Shown piece by piece: positions 38,650 to 51,399 of a DNA stretch of 64,000 nt. Made by a program: the position numbers and the translations under genes. Position 1 is the stretch's first letter; every line of letters begins with the position of its first letter. Source of the DNA: Ursus arctos (taxonomy: Eukaryota > Chordata > Mammalia > Carnivora > Ursidae); assembly GCF_023065955.2 (NCBI RefSeq), contig NW_026622841.1, positions 15,014,501 through 15,078,500 on the forward strand. The letters are read 5' to 3'. The notes under the pieces were generated by a model that made no database searches, had not been told where the DNA came from, and worked only from the letters and a program-made list of their open reading frames with translations.

Positions 38650-39290
38650 CTCAGAGAAGAGAAATAATTTTCCCTCTACCCTTCTAGGTTTGTGGCTGAG
38701 ACCCCCATAATAAAAGACAGATTAACAGGAGAAAAATGAAAAGAAGTTTAATAACACGCATACCTCCTTTATACAACGGGACATATCCAGGAGAAACTGA
38801 GTCATTCCCCAAAATGGTCCAAGCACCTCTGGTTCAGTTTTTTGAGGGACTCTAGAGTTGTTAGAGTAAGCAATTAGGTTCTAACAAGATACTCTGAGGG
38901 TCAGCAATGAGGAAGTCATGGCCAGCTATTAGAAAATCCAAGGCTTATCCTGGCCTCCCTCCACAAGAGGGAACAAACCAGACAGGCCCAGGATGGCAGT
39001 GGCTATGACAGGAAACCCCTGACCAAATTAGGAAGAAAAAACCAGAAACTGTTTCCCTGCCCCAAGTAATCAATATTCCACTCCCCACTAACAACTGTCA
39101 ATAAAAGAAACCCAACCCCCGGGGCATGCAGCTCGCTGGCTCTCAAGCTCACCTGCTGTCATGTTTCAAGAGTGCACTTTTCACTTTAATAAACATTCCC
39201 ACTTCTGTTATTCATCAACTGTGCTGCATGTCTGTCCTTGAATTCCTTCTCATGACAAGACCAAGAACCTTTGGTGACTCCTTCAGTTCT
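38650..39290 (+). mobile_element. Probable solitary LTR(s)
   Basis: gacagattaacaggagaaaa near 38718, then gacaggaaacccctgaccaa at 39008, aataaaagaaacccaacccc at 39101, tttcaagagtgcacttttcactttaataaa near 39165-39192, and a terminus rich in CT. Tandem AATAAA signals and this layout suggest an endogenous retrovirus LTR; no gag, pol or env is seen beside it. Confidence 0.5.
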
Positions 39291-40284
39291 GGCTGGCCAG
39301 GGTCCCAGTATCTCCCCACTTCACCCAGCAACAGAGTGGCCCTACTTTCTAGAACGCTTCCTTCTGTGAATTATTCCAATATTCTTAATATTCTTCCAAC
39401 ACCCCTTCCTTCTTTTTATTTTTATTACTAAGCTAGTTCAAACAACACTGCTATGCTAAAGAATATAAATTATCTTGAAGGTCTTTTTTCTAACAGCTAT
39501 AAAGCTAAAAGAGGATAAAGTAAAATCTTGGTATTTGAAAGGAGCATTTTGTCACACATATCTTCCTTTATCATGAATGTTACTCAATTTGCTAATAAAC
39601 AAAGATTAATACAAAATTGCAATACAAAATCTGAGAATCAAAATTAAACTGAAATGAAAATGTCAATTTTCAATTCAATTTTCTAAAATTAATAGGCAAA
39701 ATTTGCCAGTATTGCACCCACAAATCAATAGATGACAGTTTTCTCCTTATACTATGCAATTCTAAACAAAATATTATTTTAAAGTAAGCATGTTATGTAT
39801 AGAGCGTAAATCTGCTGGTATATTTATATCAAAATACAAGATTTAAATATTTTCACAGTCTTCAACAATCATTCAAGCCTTGGTTATCATACCCTTCACT
39901 GCATCCTTTACTCACTGAGGTACTTTGGGGGAAAAGCTTGAGAAGAGGATTCTAGGATACAAGAAGCCATCGTGGAGTTTCTCGTGGAAATGACGTTATC
40001 GGATTTGTGTTTCAGAGTTCTCAGAGTTGCAAGTGTGTATGGTAATAAGAAAAAGCACTTGACCATTGGTATTATTAGAGAGGGTACTGGACTCCATTGC
40101 AGTTTCCCTTAAGAGGGATAAACCAACATGCTTGCAGCAATGTTGTGCAAAACTTGAGAATTTCTCTAGATTTCTATTATGTTGCACAGCTGTAACTTGC
40201 TCCTCTTTGTTACTGCCGCAGAGTATTGTACCTAAAATATATTTAATTGTATACTATCTCTCTCCCCCAAAGACGTATAAGGTT

Positions 40285-40496
40285 GTTTTTTTTTTAAGAT
40301 TTTATTTATTTATTTGACAGAGAGAGAGAGAGAGAGAATGAGCACAAGTAGGGGGAGCAGCCAAGGGAGAGGGGGAGGGAGAAGCAGTCTCTCTGCTGAG
40401 CAGGGAACCCAATGCAGGGCTCAGTCCCAGGACTCTGGGATCATGACCTGAGCTGAAGGCAGACGCTTAACCGACGGAGCCCCCCAGGCGCCCCGG
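40285..40496 (-). mobile_element. Can-SINE, reverse
   Basis: Begins with poly(T)/TTTA tail and (GA)n, and ends gagccccccaggcgccccgg. Full length. Confidence 0.94.
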
Positions 40497-41118
40497 AAGT
40501 ATATGTTCTTTGAAAGCTGAGCTTTTCTTTATTTGCTGCTGTAGCTTTATCACTCAAAATCGCTTCTTGACATATTCCAAATTACATGTGCATGTAAGGC
40601 CTAGGATATGTAGATATCTATATATAATACATAGAATAGAATAAAGAATCAATGAGCACCAAAAAAATTCCTGATAAAATTATAAAGAGAATAATTTTGA
40701 ATATTTATAAAAATAATATAGAGCTCAAGGCACACTTAACATCTTACTTATGTTAATCAATTATGGGAAAGGTTTATTTAAAAACCTGACTTAAAAAATA
40801 ACTCTATATTCTTTTCTTTTATTTTCTGTATAAAAGGTAATCGAGTTAATTATAATTTCCCCTTAGGGAAAATTCCACTTTCCCAATAATGAGAGAGAGC
40901 CTTGAACATGTTGCAGTAATTTAAAAGCTTAGTCATGTATAGAAAATTAGAATAAACTTAACTATATAGAATAAAAATGAGAACAAAAGATATAAAAGAA
41001 AACCAAACAGTGAAAGAGTGGCCAAATGCAGTATTTTACCAAACTTACATCCCTGTGTGCTACTTTGATGTGAAAAAAATAAACTCCAACTTATTGTTTA
41101 AAGAGAAAAGAAGAAGGA

Positions 41119-41222
41119 TGGGAGGGAGGGAGGGAGGAAGGGAGGGAGGGAGGGAGGGAGGGAGGGAGGAAGGAAAGAAGGGAGAGAAGGAAGGAAGGAG
41201 GGAGGGAAGGAGGGAGGGAGGG
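41119..41222. repeat. (GGGA)n tract
   Basis: Pure-purine GGGA/GGAA repeat of ~104 bp. Confidence 0.95.
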
Positions 41223-41898
41223 GAGTCATAACACTACACCACTGACTGCATGTTCCAGCACAGGTCACTTCAACCTTTTGGGGTCTCTGCGGTCTGAAAT
41301 GGGGTGATTTCCTCCTTCACTGGGCAATTGTAAGGCTCGGGCATGACAATGAAAGTGTAGGAAAAAATGTTGCCATTCGTTCGCTCCTCTATCTTTAGGT
41401 GCACAGTGTCAGGTGTAACCATTAGTTTCTTGGGAGGATAAAAGAAGTTTTATTATTCTTTTGGACGAGGTCAATTAACTAAACAAATAGCTATCTCATT
41501 CCCAAGCGAACTTTGTACCTGCTTTGCCAAATAAATTGTGTAGAAGTTTATTTTGGCTCTATAGTCTTTATGGCCTACCTACATGTATGTTCTCTCTTAC
41601 GCTTATTCAACAAGAAATCGGTTTTATTTCCATATTTATGTAGAGGAATCTCTGTTAATGGAATTTTTAATTCCAACAAGATAAATGAAGAAAAACATTT
41701 GTTTCATACAGGAAAAAAAACAGATCAAAATATGTTATTTGCTTTCACTGAAACTTTAATTTTTAAATTCCCTGTTATAAAGTGTGCTCAATGAATCAAA
41801 TGTCAGCAGTGGTGGCCTGGGAAGGCAAGAGACTGCTGGGGCACCAAAGGAGCTGTTCTAGTTACAAGGACACCCCACCACCACCACTACACACACAC

Positions 41899-41899
41899 C

Positions 41900-41932
<33 letters not shown>

Positions 41933-41971
41933 GAAAAGAAAAGAAAAGAAAAGAAAAGAAAAGAAAAGAAA
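41899..41971. repeat. Poly(A) followed by (AAAAG)n
   Basis: A19 then about ten AAAAG units, resembling an evolved retroposon tail although no body is recognised to its left. Confidence 0.93.
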
Positions 41972-42135
41972 TAGGCATAATTGAGACAAGTTCTACTAAC
42001 AGAAGTTTAATAAAATTGATGAGGTAAGATGGCAAACAGTTCTTTTAAGTAGCAATCTAGCCAGTGGCCTAAAGTATAAGAAACAGGATCTAGTAACCTT
42101 AGAAGGTTAGACATACAATAAAGAGTGTAGATTCA

Positions 42136-42245
42136 GGGGCGCTGGCTGGCTCTGTCAGTAGAGCACGCAACTCTTGATCTCAGGGTTGTGAGTTCGAGCC
42201 CCACATTGAGTGTAGAGATTACTTAAAAACAAAACCTTAAAAAAA
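42136..42245 (+). mobile_element. Short tRNA-Lys-type SINE
   Basis: Head ggggcgctggctggctctgt, gtgagttcgagccccacat (B-box) and a short A-rich tail, with no CT-rich body. Confidence 0.85.
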
Positions 42246-42954
42246 AGTGTACAGATTCCAAAAAGTGTTGCAGCCCACTGGGATTATAGTAAACCCAATG
42301 AACTGTGGTCACTCCCATTGTTAAAAATAATGGAGGACTATTGATTTAAGTAACATCAAGACAACTTGGAAAGTCCCCTATTAAAAATCACCTACAAGTT
42401 CTGTATAAAATACAACAATCATACCTTTAATTGTATAACTGAGCTCATATGAAAGTAAGAGAAACTTCCAGTAACCAAAGGAAAGAGAGAACTTGTGGAG
42501 ATCTATTTTCATTCTGATAGAATGAAAAAGCTCTGCACTTATCTCAAGAGAAGTGTGCATGTCTGGTTTTTACTCTGAGTCACAATCAGGGCAGTGGAAT
42601 TTAATTGCACTGTTTAGGATGCCCTATTTTAGGTTCCCTGGTACCTTTCAGAGTCAGCTTCTTCACCTACCTTTTGCAGGTGGCCTACCTGCTTTGATAA
42701 GCTTGGCTTGATGACTTGCAGGGCCTCCTTGAAAGCTTCTCTTTGAACTTTCACAAAGCCATGATTTCTCATATTGATTCTGGGGTTCAACCTGGAGACA
42801 CGGTGCAGTCCATGTAGGAGTGAATAGGACCCTTGGACATCTTGCCCTTGAGATGTCTAGGACTTCAGATATTTGCTGCATTCTCTTTCTCTTATTACAC
42901 CACATTCTCTGCCTTTAAGTAAAAGCCTTACATAATTATGGCCTTTGGAGTCTC

Positions 42955-43590
42955 ATGAGCCCTTTCAAAGAACTAGGGAAATTTTTGCAGGTCTGGAAAG
43001 AATACAGACATGCACATGAGCTGACAATGTCATATCACTGGGAAGGAAGTTTAGAGGATGTGGCCTTTGCTCATCTCAGGAACCAAGAGCTTATATGTCC
43101 GCCCACTGGTAGGGATAGACTCCTCTTAAGGCTGCAAGTTAAAACTGAGACCATCATTGAAACCTGAGACCCTTAGAAGCCTTCAGTAAAAGATGAACTA
43201 GAAACTATTTGTCCATCAGGCTCAGAAGACAAAATGTCCTTCTCATCCTGGGCTTCTTGTGGGGGGAAAAAAGTCTTCTTTGAGAATTTAGAACCACAGT
43301 CCTGACTATGTTCGAGCTTAGGGTTTGAATTCACTTGATAGGAATAACAATGCCTAAAACGTATAGGATAGTAATCCCTGGATAAGGATATAACTGGAGA
43401 GGACTTGGCAGAAGCAAAGGCAAAACTCCTAAGGATGGAGATAGACTCACTCAGAGCCACACAGTATCCCCAAGTTAAGTCCTCACTCCAGCCATGCAGT
43501 GTTCCCAAATTAAGTCCCAGAGAAGATGAGTTCCAGTCTCAAATTGCAACAAATATGAAAGAACAGCCCACTGTGAATGGTAATCTCTAG
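42955..43590 (+). pseudogene. Possible decayed coding sequence
   Basis: One reading frame runs from 42955 to 43590 with a 70-codon open start (MSPFKELGKFLQVWKEYRH ...), then a stop cluster, a further open stretch (DELETICPSGSEDKMSF ...), more stops near 43309-43380, and a final open 61+ codons ending PTVNGNL. It reads like an old intronless coding remnant, but no parent gene is recognised and no poly(A) tail is seen. It could equally be the interior of an old LTR element. Confidence 0.2.
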
Positions 43591-43839
43591 AAATGATATA
43601 TAAAAGGATTGTATTTTGAGAATTTTAATAATTAAATTATTAACGTTTTTTAAAGGGGTCAAAATCACTCAATAGAAGTTTTTTTTTTTTTAAATGGGCA
43701 AAAGAAAACACTACCAAAACAACCAGATTTTCATAAGAACCAAATATTATTCCTAGAAGTGAATCTACAGTCATTTAAAATCAAGTGGAACAATTAAACA
43801 ACATATTTGATACAGCTCCGCTAATGATGAACGATCCTC

Positions 43840-43998
43840 ACCACACACACACAAAAGGTAACTATGTGAGGTGATGGATGGATTAGCTTGACTGTGGTAA
43901 TTCTTTCACAAGGTATACGGATATCAAACCACCCCGCATACACCTTAAATATATACTTTTTTAATTTGTCAGTTGCACCTCAACAAAGAAAAAATGTT
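43840..43998 (+). mobile_element. Old L1 3' end
   Basis: ggtgatggatggattagctt, tttcacaaggtatacggata and cttaaatatatactttttta are characteristic of the ancient L1 3' UTR, ending cctcaacaaagaaaa. Confidence 0.65.
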
Positions 43999-44829
43999 GA
44001 AAAAAAACAAATGACAAGTTAACAAATTTCAAAACAGACATGAAGAAATCACTCGAGATGTATTACCGAGACCCGGAAGTGAAAACTACAACAGAGATGG
44101 GGAGGTACAGAAGGCAGCACGTGAGGGTTTAAATATTTCTAGCAAATAGGCTGGAAGACTAGAATGAGGAGAAAGGGGAAGACGCTGTTGGAAGAGATCA
44201 CGGCCGATGTTCCAGAAAGAGAAGGAAGCTCTGGGCCCTCATACCACAGAACATGTCGTCGTGAGCAGGACTCAAACAAACACACACACACACAAAGCCC
44301 ACTCTGCACGACACGAGCAGTGCAGCAATTCTCAAACACCTTGGCCTCAGTACCCTGCAGTGTTACAAGTCACTGGAGAAAACAAAACAAGCCTCTTCCA
44401 TGTTAACACAAACACTCATATGAAAATAACTATATTTTCCAAAACTACTAAGGGTGCCATTGTTTCACATTTCTGCCCATCTCCTTAAAGATGACTTAAG
44501 AGAAGAGAAACAGATCCTCACATGTTGTTCTGCCTTCAGTATCAGTCATGTGGCCTCTGAAAAACCCGTGCTGCCCACTTGTAAGAGAACAATAGGGAAT
44601 ATTATTGTTCTCTTATAATATTACGAACATCCTTCCAACTCACGAATCCTTTCACTGCTGACAAGGTGACACTAAAGAACAAAAAAGATAAAGGATAGAT
44701 CTAAAAACTAATCTGACAGGAAAAAAATGAAAATAGATGGACTAAAGTCATCAGCCAAAGAGAGGCACTGGAAAATACAGGACCTTCCGGGACCTTCTGC
44801 GTGATCTCGGTTAGGCAAAGAGCTCTTGA

Positions 44830-45556
44830 ATATATAACATCAAAAGTACAACATTCTTCAAAAGGCACCATTAAGATGAAGAAAAAAAAAAGCCACCTAC
44901 TCTGAGGAAATATTCGCAAATCATATCATTTACAAAGGACTTATTGTAAAACATACAACACTAACAACTCAATAATAAGACAACAACCCAATGTTTTAAA
45001 TGGGGGATATATTTGAATAGACATTTCACCAAAAGTATTTGAATGGTGAATAAACACATGAAAAGATGTTTGGTATCATGAGTCATCTGAGAATTTCCAG
45101 TTAAAACCACAATGAGATGTTATTTCACAAATAATTGAATGGCTGTATCCAAAAAGACAGACAACAACAAATGTTGGAGAATGTAGAGAAATGAGACCCC
45201 CTCCTATGTTGCTGATGGGAATGTAACACAGTGCAGTGACTTCATAATACAATTTGCAGATTCTCAAAAAGTGAAACATAAACTTGCCATCAGACCCCGT
45301 AACTGTACTGCTTGGCATTTTCCTAAAGAAATGAAAGGTATGTCCACACGAGCTTTGTATGTGAACGTACATTGCAGCACTACCCATAACAACTGAAGGG
45401 GATCTTTCAGGGGAAAAGAAAATGCTCTAAAACTAGATTTTGGTGATGCTTACACAATTCTATAAATTCACCACAAAAAATGAAATGTAAACTTAAACAG
45501 GTGCATTTTATGGTTCTACGAATTATATCCCAATAAAACTATTTTTTAAAAAAAGA
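44830..45556 (+). mobile_element. Old L1 ORF2 3' end and 3' UTR
   Basis: Degenerate sense ORF2 segments: gaggaaatattcgcaaatca, gaatagacatttcaccaaaa and acacatgaaaagatgtttgg, then a 3' UTR ending ccaataaaactattttttaaaaaaag. Confidence 0.8.
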
Positions 45557-46247
45557 CAGTGGTTAATCAAATTGGATAAAGAACATAATCCAGATATGTG
45601 TTATTAACAAGAAACACACATAAAGGTATAGGGATACCAAAGATGAACAGTCAAAGGTAGGAAAAGAAAAACTAGGAGAGGACAATTACAAGTAAACTGT
45701 GTGGTTAAATTAGTATCAGATAAAATAGGCTTTAGAGTAAGGGGAAAAAATAATCGGATGTTTCTAGGATGAATTTTTTCACTGTGTTCCAAGTTTTCTT
45801 AGGTCCTAGAAAACATAGTAAAACAAAAATAAGTTCTAAAGATTAAAACTTACACTACTCACAGACAGTATCATTGTCAATACAGAAAATCCAATCAAAT
45901 ATATAGAAAAACTATCAGAGCTAATAAGAATTCAAGTTTATTGCATTTAAAATCAATCTACAGGAATCAGTTATGTTCCTATATACCACAAATGACTCCT
46001 AAGAATTATATTTTCAAAAAAGACGTTTATAATAGCAACAAAATTAAATGCTACCTAAGAAGAAATCTAATGAAATGATGCAATTAGTCTAGAGAGAGTA
46101 TAATAAACATTTACTGGAAGGCATAAGGAAAGATCTAAATAAATAGAATTATTTGCCTCATGCACAAGATGACCTAGTCTCGTGATGGCAATTCTTCTCA
46201 AATTTATCTATACATTCACTGGAATTATCATCAAAAACTTAACTTGA

Positions 46248-46504
46248 GTCCATAGTCTCTCATGCTTCATTCCTCCTTCTGATTACCCCTCCCCCTTTCT
46301 TTATACAAACTGAGGGCTTCTGAGGGAAGCGGGGTGGGGGGTTGGGATAGGCTGGTGATGGGTATTAAGGAGGGCACATATTGCATGGTGCACTGGGTGT
46401 TATATGCAAGTAATGAATCATGGAACATTGCATCAAAAACTGGGGATATACTGTATGGTGACTAATATAACAAAATAAAAATTATAAAAAAAAAAAACAA
46501 AAAC
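46248..46504 (+). mobile_element. Young truncated L1 3' end
   Basis: Starts in the 3' UTR (gtccatagtctctcatgctt), contains ggagggcacatattgcatgg and gggtgttatatgcaagtaat, and ends in poly(A). Perfect 15-bp duplication aaaaacttaacttga at 46233-46247 and 46505-46519. Confidence 0.95.
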
Positions 46505-46523
46505 AAAAACTTAACTTGACCAG

Positions 46524-46669
46524 GGGTGCCTTGGTGGCTCAGTCGGTTTAGTGTCCAACTCTTAATCTCAACTGAGGTCTTGATCTCAAGGTCGTAAGCT
46601 CAAGCCCTGTGTTGGGCTCCATGCTGGGCATGAAGCCCACTCTACAAAAAATAAAAATAAAAATAAAAT
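46524..46669 (+). mobile_element. Can-SINE, youngest layer of a nest
   Basis: Head ggggtgccttggtggctcag, tail (AAAAAT)n. Flanked by ctta(a/c)cttgaccag at 46510-46523 and 46670-46683, the left copy overlapping the duplication of the adjacent L1. Confidence 0.93.
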
Positions 46670-47389
46670 CTTACCTTGACCAGCTAATGCTAAAATTAGT
46701 AAGGAAGAACAAAGGATCCAACATGGATGAGGCAATGTTAAAGAAGAAAAAGACAAGGGAATTTATCCTAGCAGAAATAGTTATTATAAAGCCAACATTA
46801 CAGAAGCATCTTACTCATGTGGAGATACACAAACAATTGGGATAGAATAAGGAGACAAGAAACTGACCCATACATACGTGGAAATTTGACGCACCATTGA
46901 GGCAACACTGCATATCAGTGGAGAAAGGATGGGCTATTCAACAATATGAGGCTGAAACAGTCAAATTCAAATAGAAAACTTAGAAGTTAGATCTTTTACA
47001 CAATACACAAATAACAATATGGAACTTATTAATGACTTAAGTATGAAAGAGAAAAGTTTAATTAAAATGCATAAAATATGAAAAGATAATCCATAGAACA
47101 AAAACCTGAATACCAATAGCATTGATAAATTACTCATTCTCATTAATGATCAGTCAAAGGGCAAGTTAAAACCCATAGAAGATAAAATGTTGTACTCTAA
47201 ACTGGCAGAAATGTAAAAGCTTGGCAATATCAAGTGGTGACAAGAAATTTCCACCCAATGAAACTGAGCTGGAATCTGCAATGGGATAATTAAATGGAAA
47301 CGTGTCTTCAATTTATCAGATGCATTACAGAACAAGATGAAGAGAAATTAACAGGGAAAATACCCTGCTCTCAAAAACAGGTCAGAGAA

Positions 47390-47582
47390 GGGGCACCTGG
47401 GTGTCTCAGTAGGTTAAGCATCTAACTCTTGATTTTGACGCAGGTCATGATCTCAGGGTTCTAGGATAAGCCCCACATCAGGCTCTGTGGTCATTGGAGA
47501 ATCTGCTTCAAATTCTCTCTCTCCCTCTCCCTCTGCCCTTCACCACCCCTCTTAAATAATAAATCAATCTTTTTTAAAAAAC
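47390..47582 (+). mobile_element. Can-SINE
   Basis: Head ggggcacctgggtgtctcag, CT-rich body and aataataaatcaatctttttt tail. Flanks acaggtcaga / acaggttaaa. Confidence 0.92.
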
Positions 47583-47599
47583 AGGTTAAAGGAAATAGT

Positions 47600-49560
47600 T
47601 ATTACAATGCAAATCAATGAATTCTTTAATTTTTGAAGAATTACATCATTATCCTTTAAAAAAATGTAAGGTGAACTTGTCTTCCTGTTTCATTCCATAT
47701 TGGAGTTCTTCGGATCTGAGAGCACAGATTGCTTCCAATCTCCTACCATGATTATTATTATGACTATCCCTTTGCTACCAAAAAATATAGGGTTTTTGTT
47801 TGTTTTTACTTTTTTCATTCTGCCACAAGTCTTCTGTCTCATCATCCACACCCTCCCATTGGAAAGGTCTCGTCCTCTGACACTATCCTGTTGACAAACT
47901 TCCTGAGCAAATTCTCACTTTCACAGAAAGCAGCAATGAGCATTCCAGATGAGAAACCAACCTGGAGTTTATGCAAAGTGGAGCAGTTATTTTCCTCCTA
48001 ACAAGCTATAGATTTGCAAAAACAGCTATAGATTTGCTCTTTGATTTTTCAAAATTTTGAAATAGATAACATCAAATATGTAGAATTCCTTGCTGCTACT
48101 ATAAACCAGAGACACTCTAATCAGTCAAATAGTGACATTTACATTTACACCGATTTTCTTTGATTACCTACCTCAGGCAATCATGGAATCTAGACTTTCC
48201 CACCCATATTGCTTTTAGATTAATTGTGGCTTTTATTGACAGCCAAGTTTAATTATGAAACATACAAAATAATTGTAGTAAATATTATTTAAGTGATTGT
48301 GTTGTAAATGCACTAGTGACCATTTTTTCCTTATATTTAGGAGAGACTTCCATACATGGATAGTATTTTATATACTTAACTGATAAAATCACAATTTATT
48401 CTAGAAGAGGACTCATCAGCTTGATTTTATTCCAGATTAGTTTCCACCAGTCTGTTATAGCGCCCCCATCAGTTTTCCCTTCCTGCTACGTTTAATTCTT
48501 CAAAAGAGAATCATCTTAAAGATTTTTAAAATGTATCCAAACAGCCACATAAAGATTAGTTGTTTCTTTCTGGAGAAAAATCATGGGGGAAATAAAAATC
48601 TGACCCATTTAGAGCAGATGTAAATTATGTTTGAGCAGTTAAACGTCTCCTTGTGCGTGTTTATTCATATTAGTGCCTCTGCCTGGACTTTTCCCTTTTT
48701 TATATCAAACCAATTGCTCATACTTCAAAATCATAATCTTATCATATTTGTGAAAACTCCCTACCTCTCCTAGAATTACTTGCACTTTACCCACTTCTCC
48801 CAAGAGACCTTCGAACCACAACAATCACATAACTGATTGAGTCATACCAACCAGAAAGCACAAACCTAATAATGTCCCCAACTTAAATATGATCTTTTCA
48901 GGGTTAGGAAGGGTGCTTGTTTTATTCTGTATTTCTGGCCTCCAGCATATGCCTAGCACATAATAAGTGTTCCATTAAGACTCCTTCAAAATGAATTAAA
49001 AAATTATCTTAGCCTCAGAACTGAATCTCTGACAGTAAGAATCGCTTCCCCTCAAAGAAGCTGTTAGGAGGGTCCCTATGTCATCCTCTTTTTATTGACG
49101 AGTTTTACCTGGCTTTTTCCATCTTTCCCAAAGCAGCCCCCTCCCAAACCAGCCACCATAATGCAAATGTGGTTGTGTCCAGACAGATCTGGGCCTAAAT
49201 CCTAAATCCGCTTTTTAAAACGAACATTGGCTCCCAAAATTACTTAACTCGGAGTCTCACATTCCACCTGTGTCCATGTCAGCAGATTCGCGGTACCCTT
49301 GTGTCTAAGGAAGGCTGAAGAAGGGTGGCAAAGAAAAGACAGGAGGAAGGAATCTGAAGGAACGTGGAAAATATGAGTGATGCTCTTTGAGAATGATCAG
49401 AGCTACAGGCTGCTTGGTTTTCACTGTGTAAAAGCTAACAGTGCAGTTCACTACCGATTTGAAAAAAAAGAAATGACACTCCTTGAGGGAGAAAGACTGG
49501 AATGAGCATGAATGTGCACAATTCATTTATTCCATTTTAAATCATCAAAATAATTTATTT
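47600..49560. other. Unassigned intergenic sequence
   Basis: No coding evidence. Contains a 15-bp direct repeat agctatagatttgc at ~48004 and ~48024 and MIR-like wording near 48940-48985. Confidence 0.4.
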
Positions 49561-49577
49561 GGTCTTTTTCACTGTAG

Positions 49578-49674
49578 AACAGCTGAAGCAGGAGTGGAGC
49601 TACTAAATAGATTGCGGAAGGATCCATATTTCATTACAGCGTTTTGTGAATTTACATCACATGTAAAGGCAGCG
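49578..49674 (+). other. Exon-like ORF on plus strand (unknown)
   Basis: A 97-nt segment after a strong acceptor (GGTCTTTTTCACTGTAG) and before GTGAGCC, open only in the frame TAEAGVELLNRLRKDPYFI then TAFCEFTSHVKAA. The pattern LLNRL-K-P-F--F loosely recalls the last helices of a death-fold (CARD-like) domain, but this is a weak visual resemblance. No partner exon was found nearby. Confidence 0.18.
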
Positions 49675-50889
49675 GTGAGCCATAGGGGAAGCTGGTAGGA
49701 GTGATGAATAATCAGGGTGATTTTTTTGTATCTCATGACACATTAGCTATACTTTTGGAAAATAAAGCCTTTTTTTTTTTTTTACAGAATTCATCATTTG
49801 ACACTTACATATTTAATAAATTCACCTGTTACTTTTCCTGCTTTAAAGTATATGAATTTTAACAGACTTTCATAATAGTGCAGTACTGATTTATGATTAC
49901 TGCATATAGGAAACAGTTAAACATTTTAAACTATAGGCAGAAAATTTAAAATAGACCCTTTATAACGCAGACATCATTGTGATCACTCATCAGTTCTCAT
50001 TTGAATTACTTTGGTGCCCTTGCAAGTGAGATTGACCACCCCCCTCCCCCACGCACCATTCTTTTCTTTTCCAGACATTTCTTCCAGAAGTGTTTTTCTG
50101 CTCTCCACTTGGAGGTATACTGTGCAATCTGTTCTTGGCAACAATCCTCATTCTATTAGTCACGGACATGTCAACCCTCAGTTCTATTCCTTCAAAATAA
50201 GTATTATATTCTTTTACCCAAGGGCAACATCTTTCAAAACATCATAAGACAGTGAGTAAACATGCCTAACATTTATTTATATTTGTACCTGGTATAAAAG
50301 GATGTACTGAGTGATCATATTAACCTCTATGAAAGAACAAGCAACTTTCTTATGTAGAAAGTTTAACGATGTTTGGAGAAGATAAAACATGGACAGATCT
50401 AGGTAATAATAAAAGTAAGGAGAAAACATCATCCTTTAGGTTTTTATTTTTCAAATTAATCCTAAATCCTGAGATCTCTAGGCCCTCAACACTCTTGTCA
50501 ATACCTTCCCTTGAATGTCTTCCCATCTTCCGTTCCTTCCCCAGCCAGCATCAGGCCCATGGCTCATGGTTTTACTTCCTGCCAAGAGTCTCAACCTCTT
50601 GTTACTGTTTTCTGCCCTCTCCCACTCAGCAAATCTTCCGCAAAACTTCACCCCAACTATTACCATACTTCCTCTCCCAACAAAGATAAAAGCCATCAGA
50701 CTGCGATTTCTCCATAAGCTTGACTTCGCCTCTACCTACTTTTCAATCCCTAGTATCTAGAGCAACGTCGCTCCTCTATGGGTGACCCTCCTCAGCACCC
50801 TGTTCTAGCCTACGTCCTGCAGGGACTTCACTCTCATGAACCCCCTCTTTCTCTTATGACCCCCACCTCTTCCCTTTTACTGGAAACAG

Positions 50890-51085
50890 AGCTCCAATGA
50901 AGTGTGTTGTGGGTCGAACTGTGTCTCCATAAAACTCATGTTAAAGTCCTAACCCCTGCTAGAGTTGAATTTGGAAACAGATCTTTAAAGAGGGATTAAG
51001 TTAAAAGGGATCATTAGGGTGGGCCCCAATCCAGCATGATTGGCGTCCTTATAAGAAGAGATTAGTCTGTTTGTAGAGCCAAGGT
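50890..51085 (+). mobile_element. MaLR/LTR-like remnant
   Basis: gtgggtcgaactgtgtctcc, gttaaagtcctaacccctgc, gatcattagggtgggcccca and tggcgtccttataagaagag form a very common mammalian repeat pattern. The exact family is not assigned. Its right end is cut by the Can-SINE at 51099. Confidence 0.5.
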
Positions 51086-51098
51086 AATCATTTTTCTT

Positions 51099-51301
51099 TT
51101 TTCAAAAATTTTATTTGTTTATTTGACAGAGAGAGAGAGAAAGAGAGAGCAGAAGCAGAGGAAGGGGCTGGCAGAGGGAGAGGGAGAAGCAGCCTCCCTG
51201 CGGAGCAAGTAGCCCAATGTGGGACTCGATCCCAGGACCCCGAAATCATGATCTGAGCCAAAGGCAGACGCTTAACTGACGGAGCCACCCAGGTGTCCCA
51301 A
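51099..51301 (-). mobile_element. Can-SINE, reverse
   Basis: Reverse copy with perfect 14-bp duplication taatcatttttctt at 51085-51098 and 51302-51315. Confidence 0.95.
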
Positions 51302-51399
51302 TAATCATTTTTCTTACCATGAGAACCAAGAAGAAGACCAAAGCTGAAGTGACCTCTAACACACACACACACAGAGTGGAGAGACAGAAAGCGTGCAAG

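Larger units (their letters stand above)
45594..47370 (+). mobile_element. Old L1 ORF2 remnant, split by two insertions
   Basis: Degenerate sense ORF2 (cctatataccacaaatgact, caagaaactgacccatacat, ggagaaaggatgggctattc). Interrupted by a younger L1 end at 46248-46504 and a Can-SINE at 46524-46669. Confidence 0.7.

Noticed and set aside
44164..44488. Overlapping plus ORFs of 80-93 codons
   Set aside because: They cross an (AC)n run, overlap each other in different frames, and lack domains or splice support.
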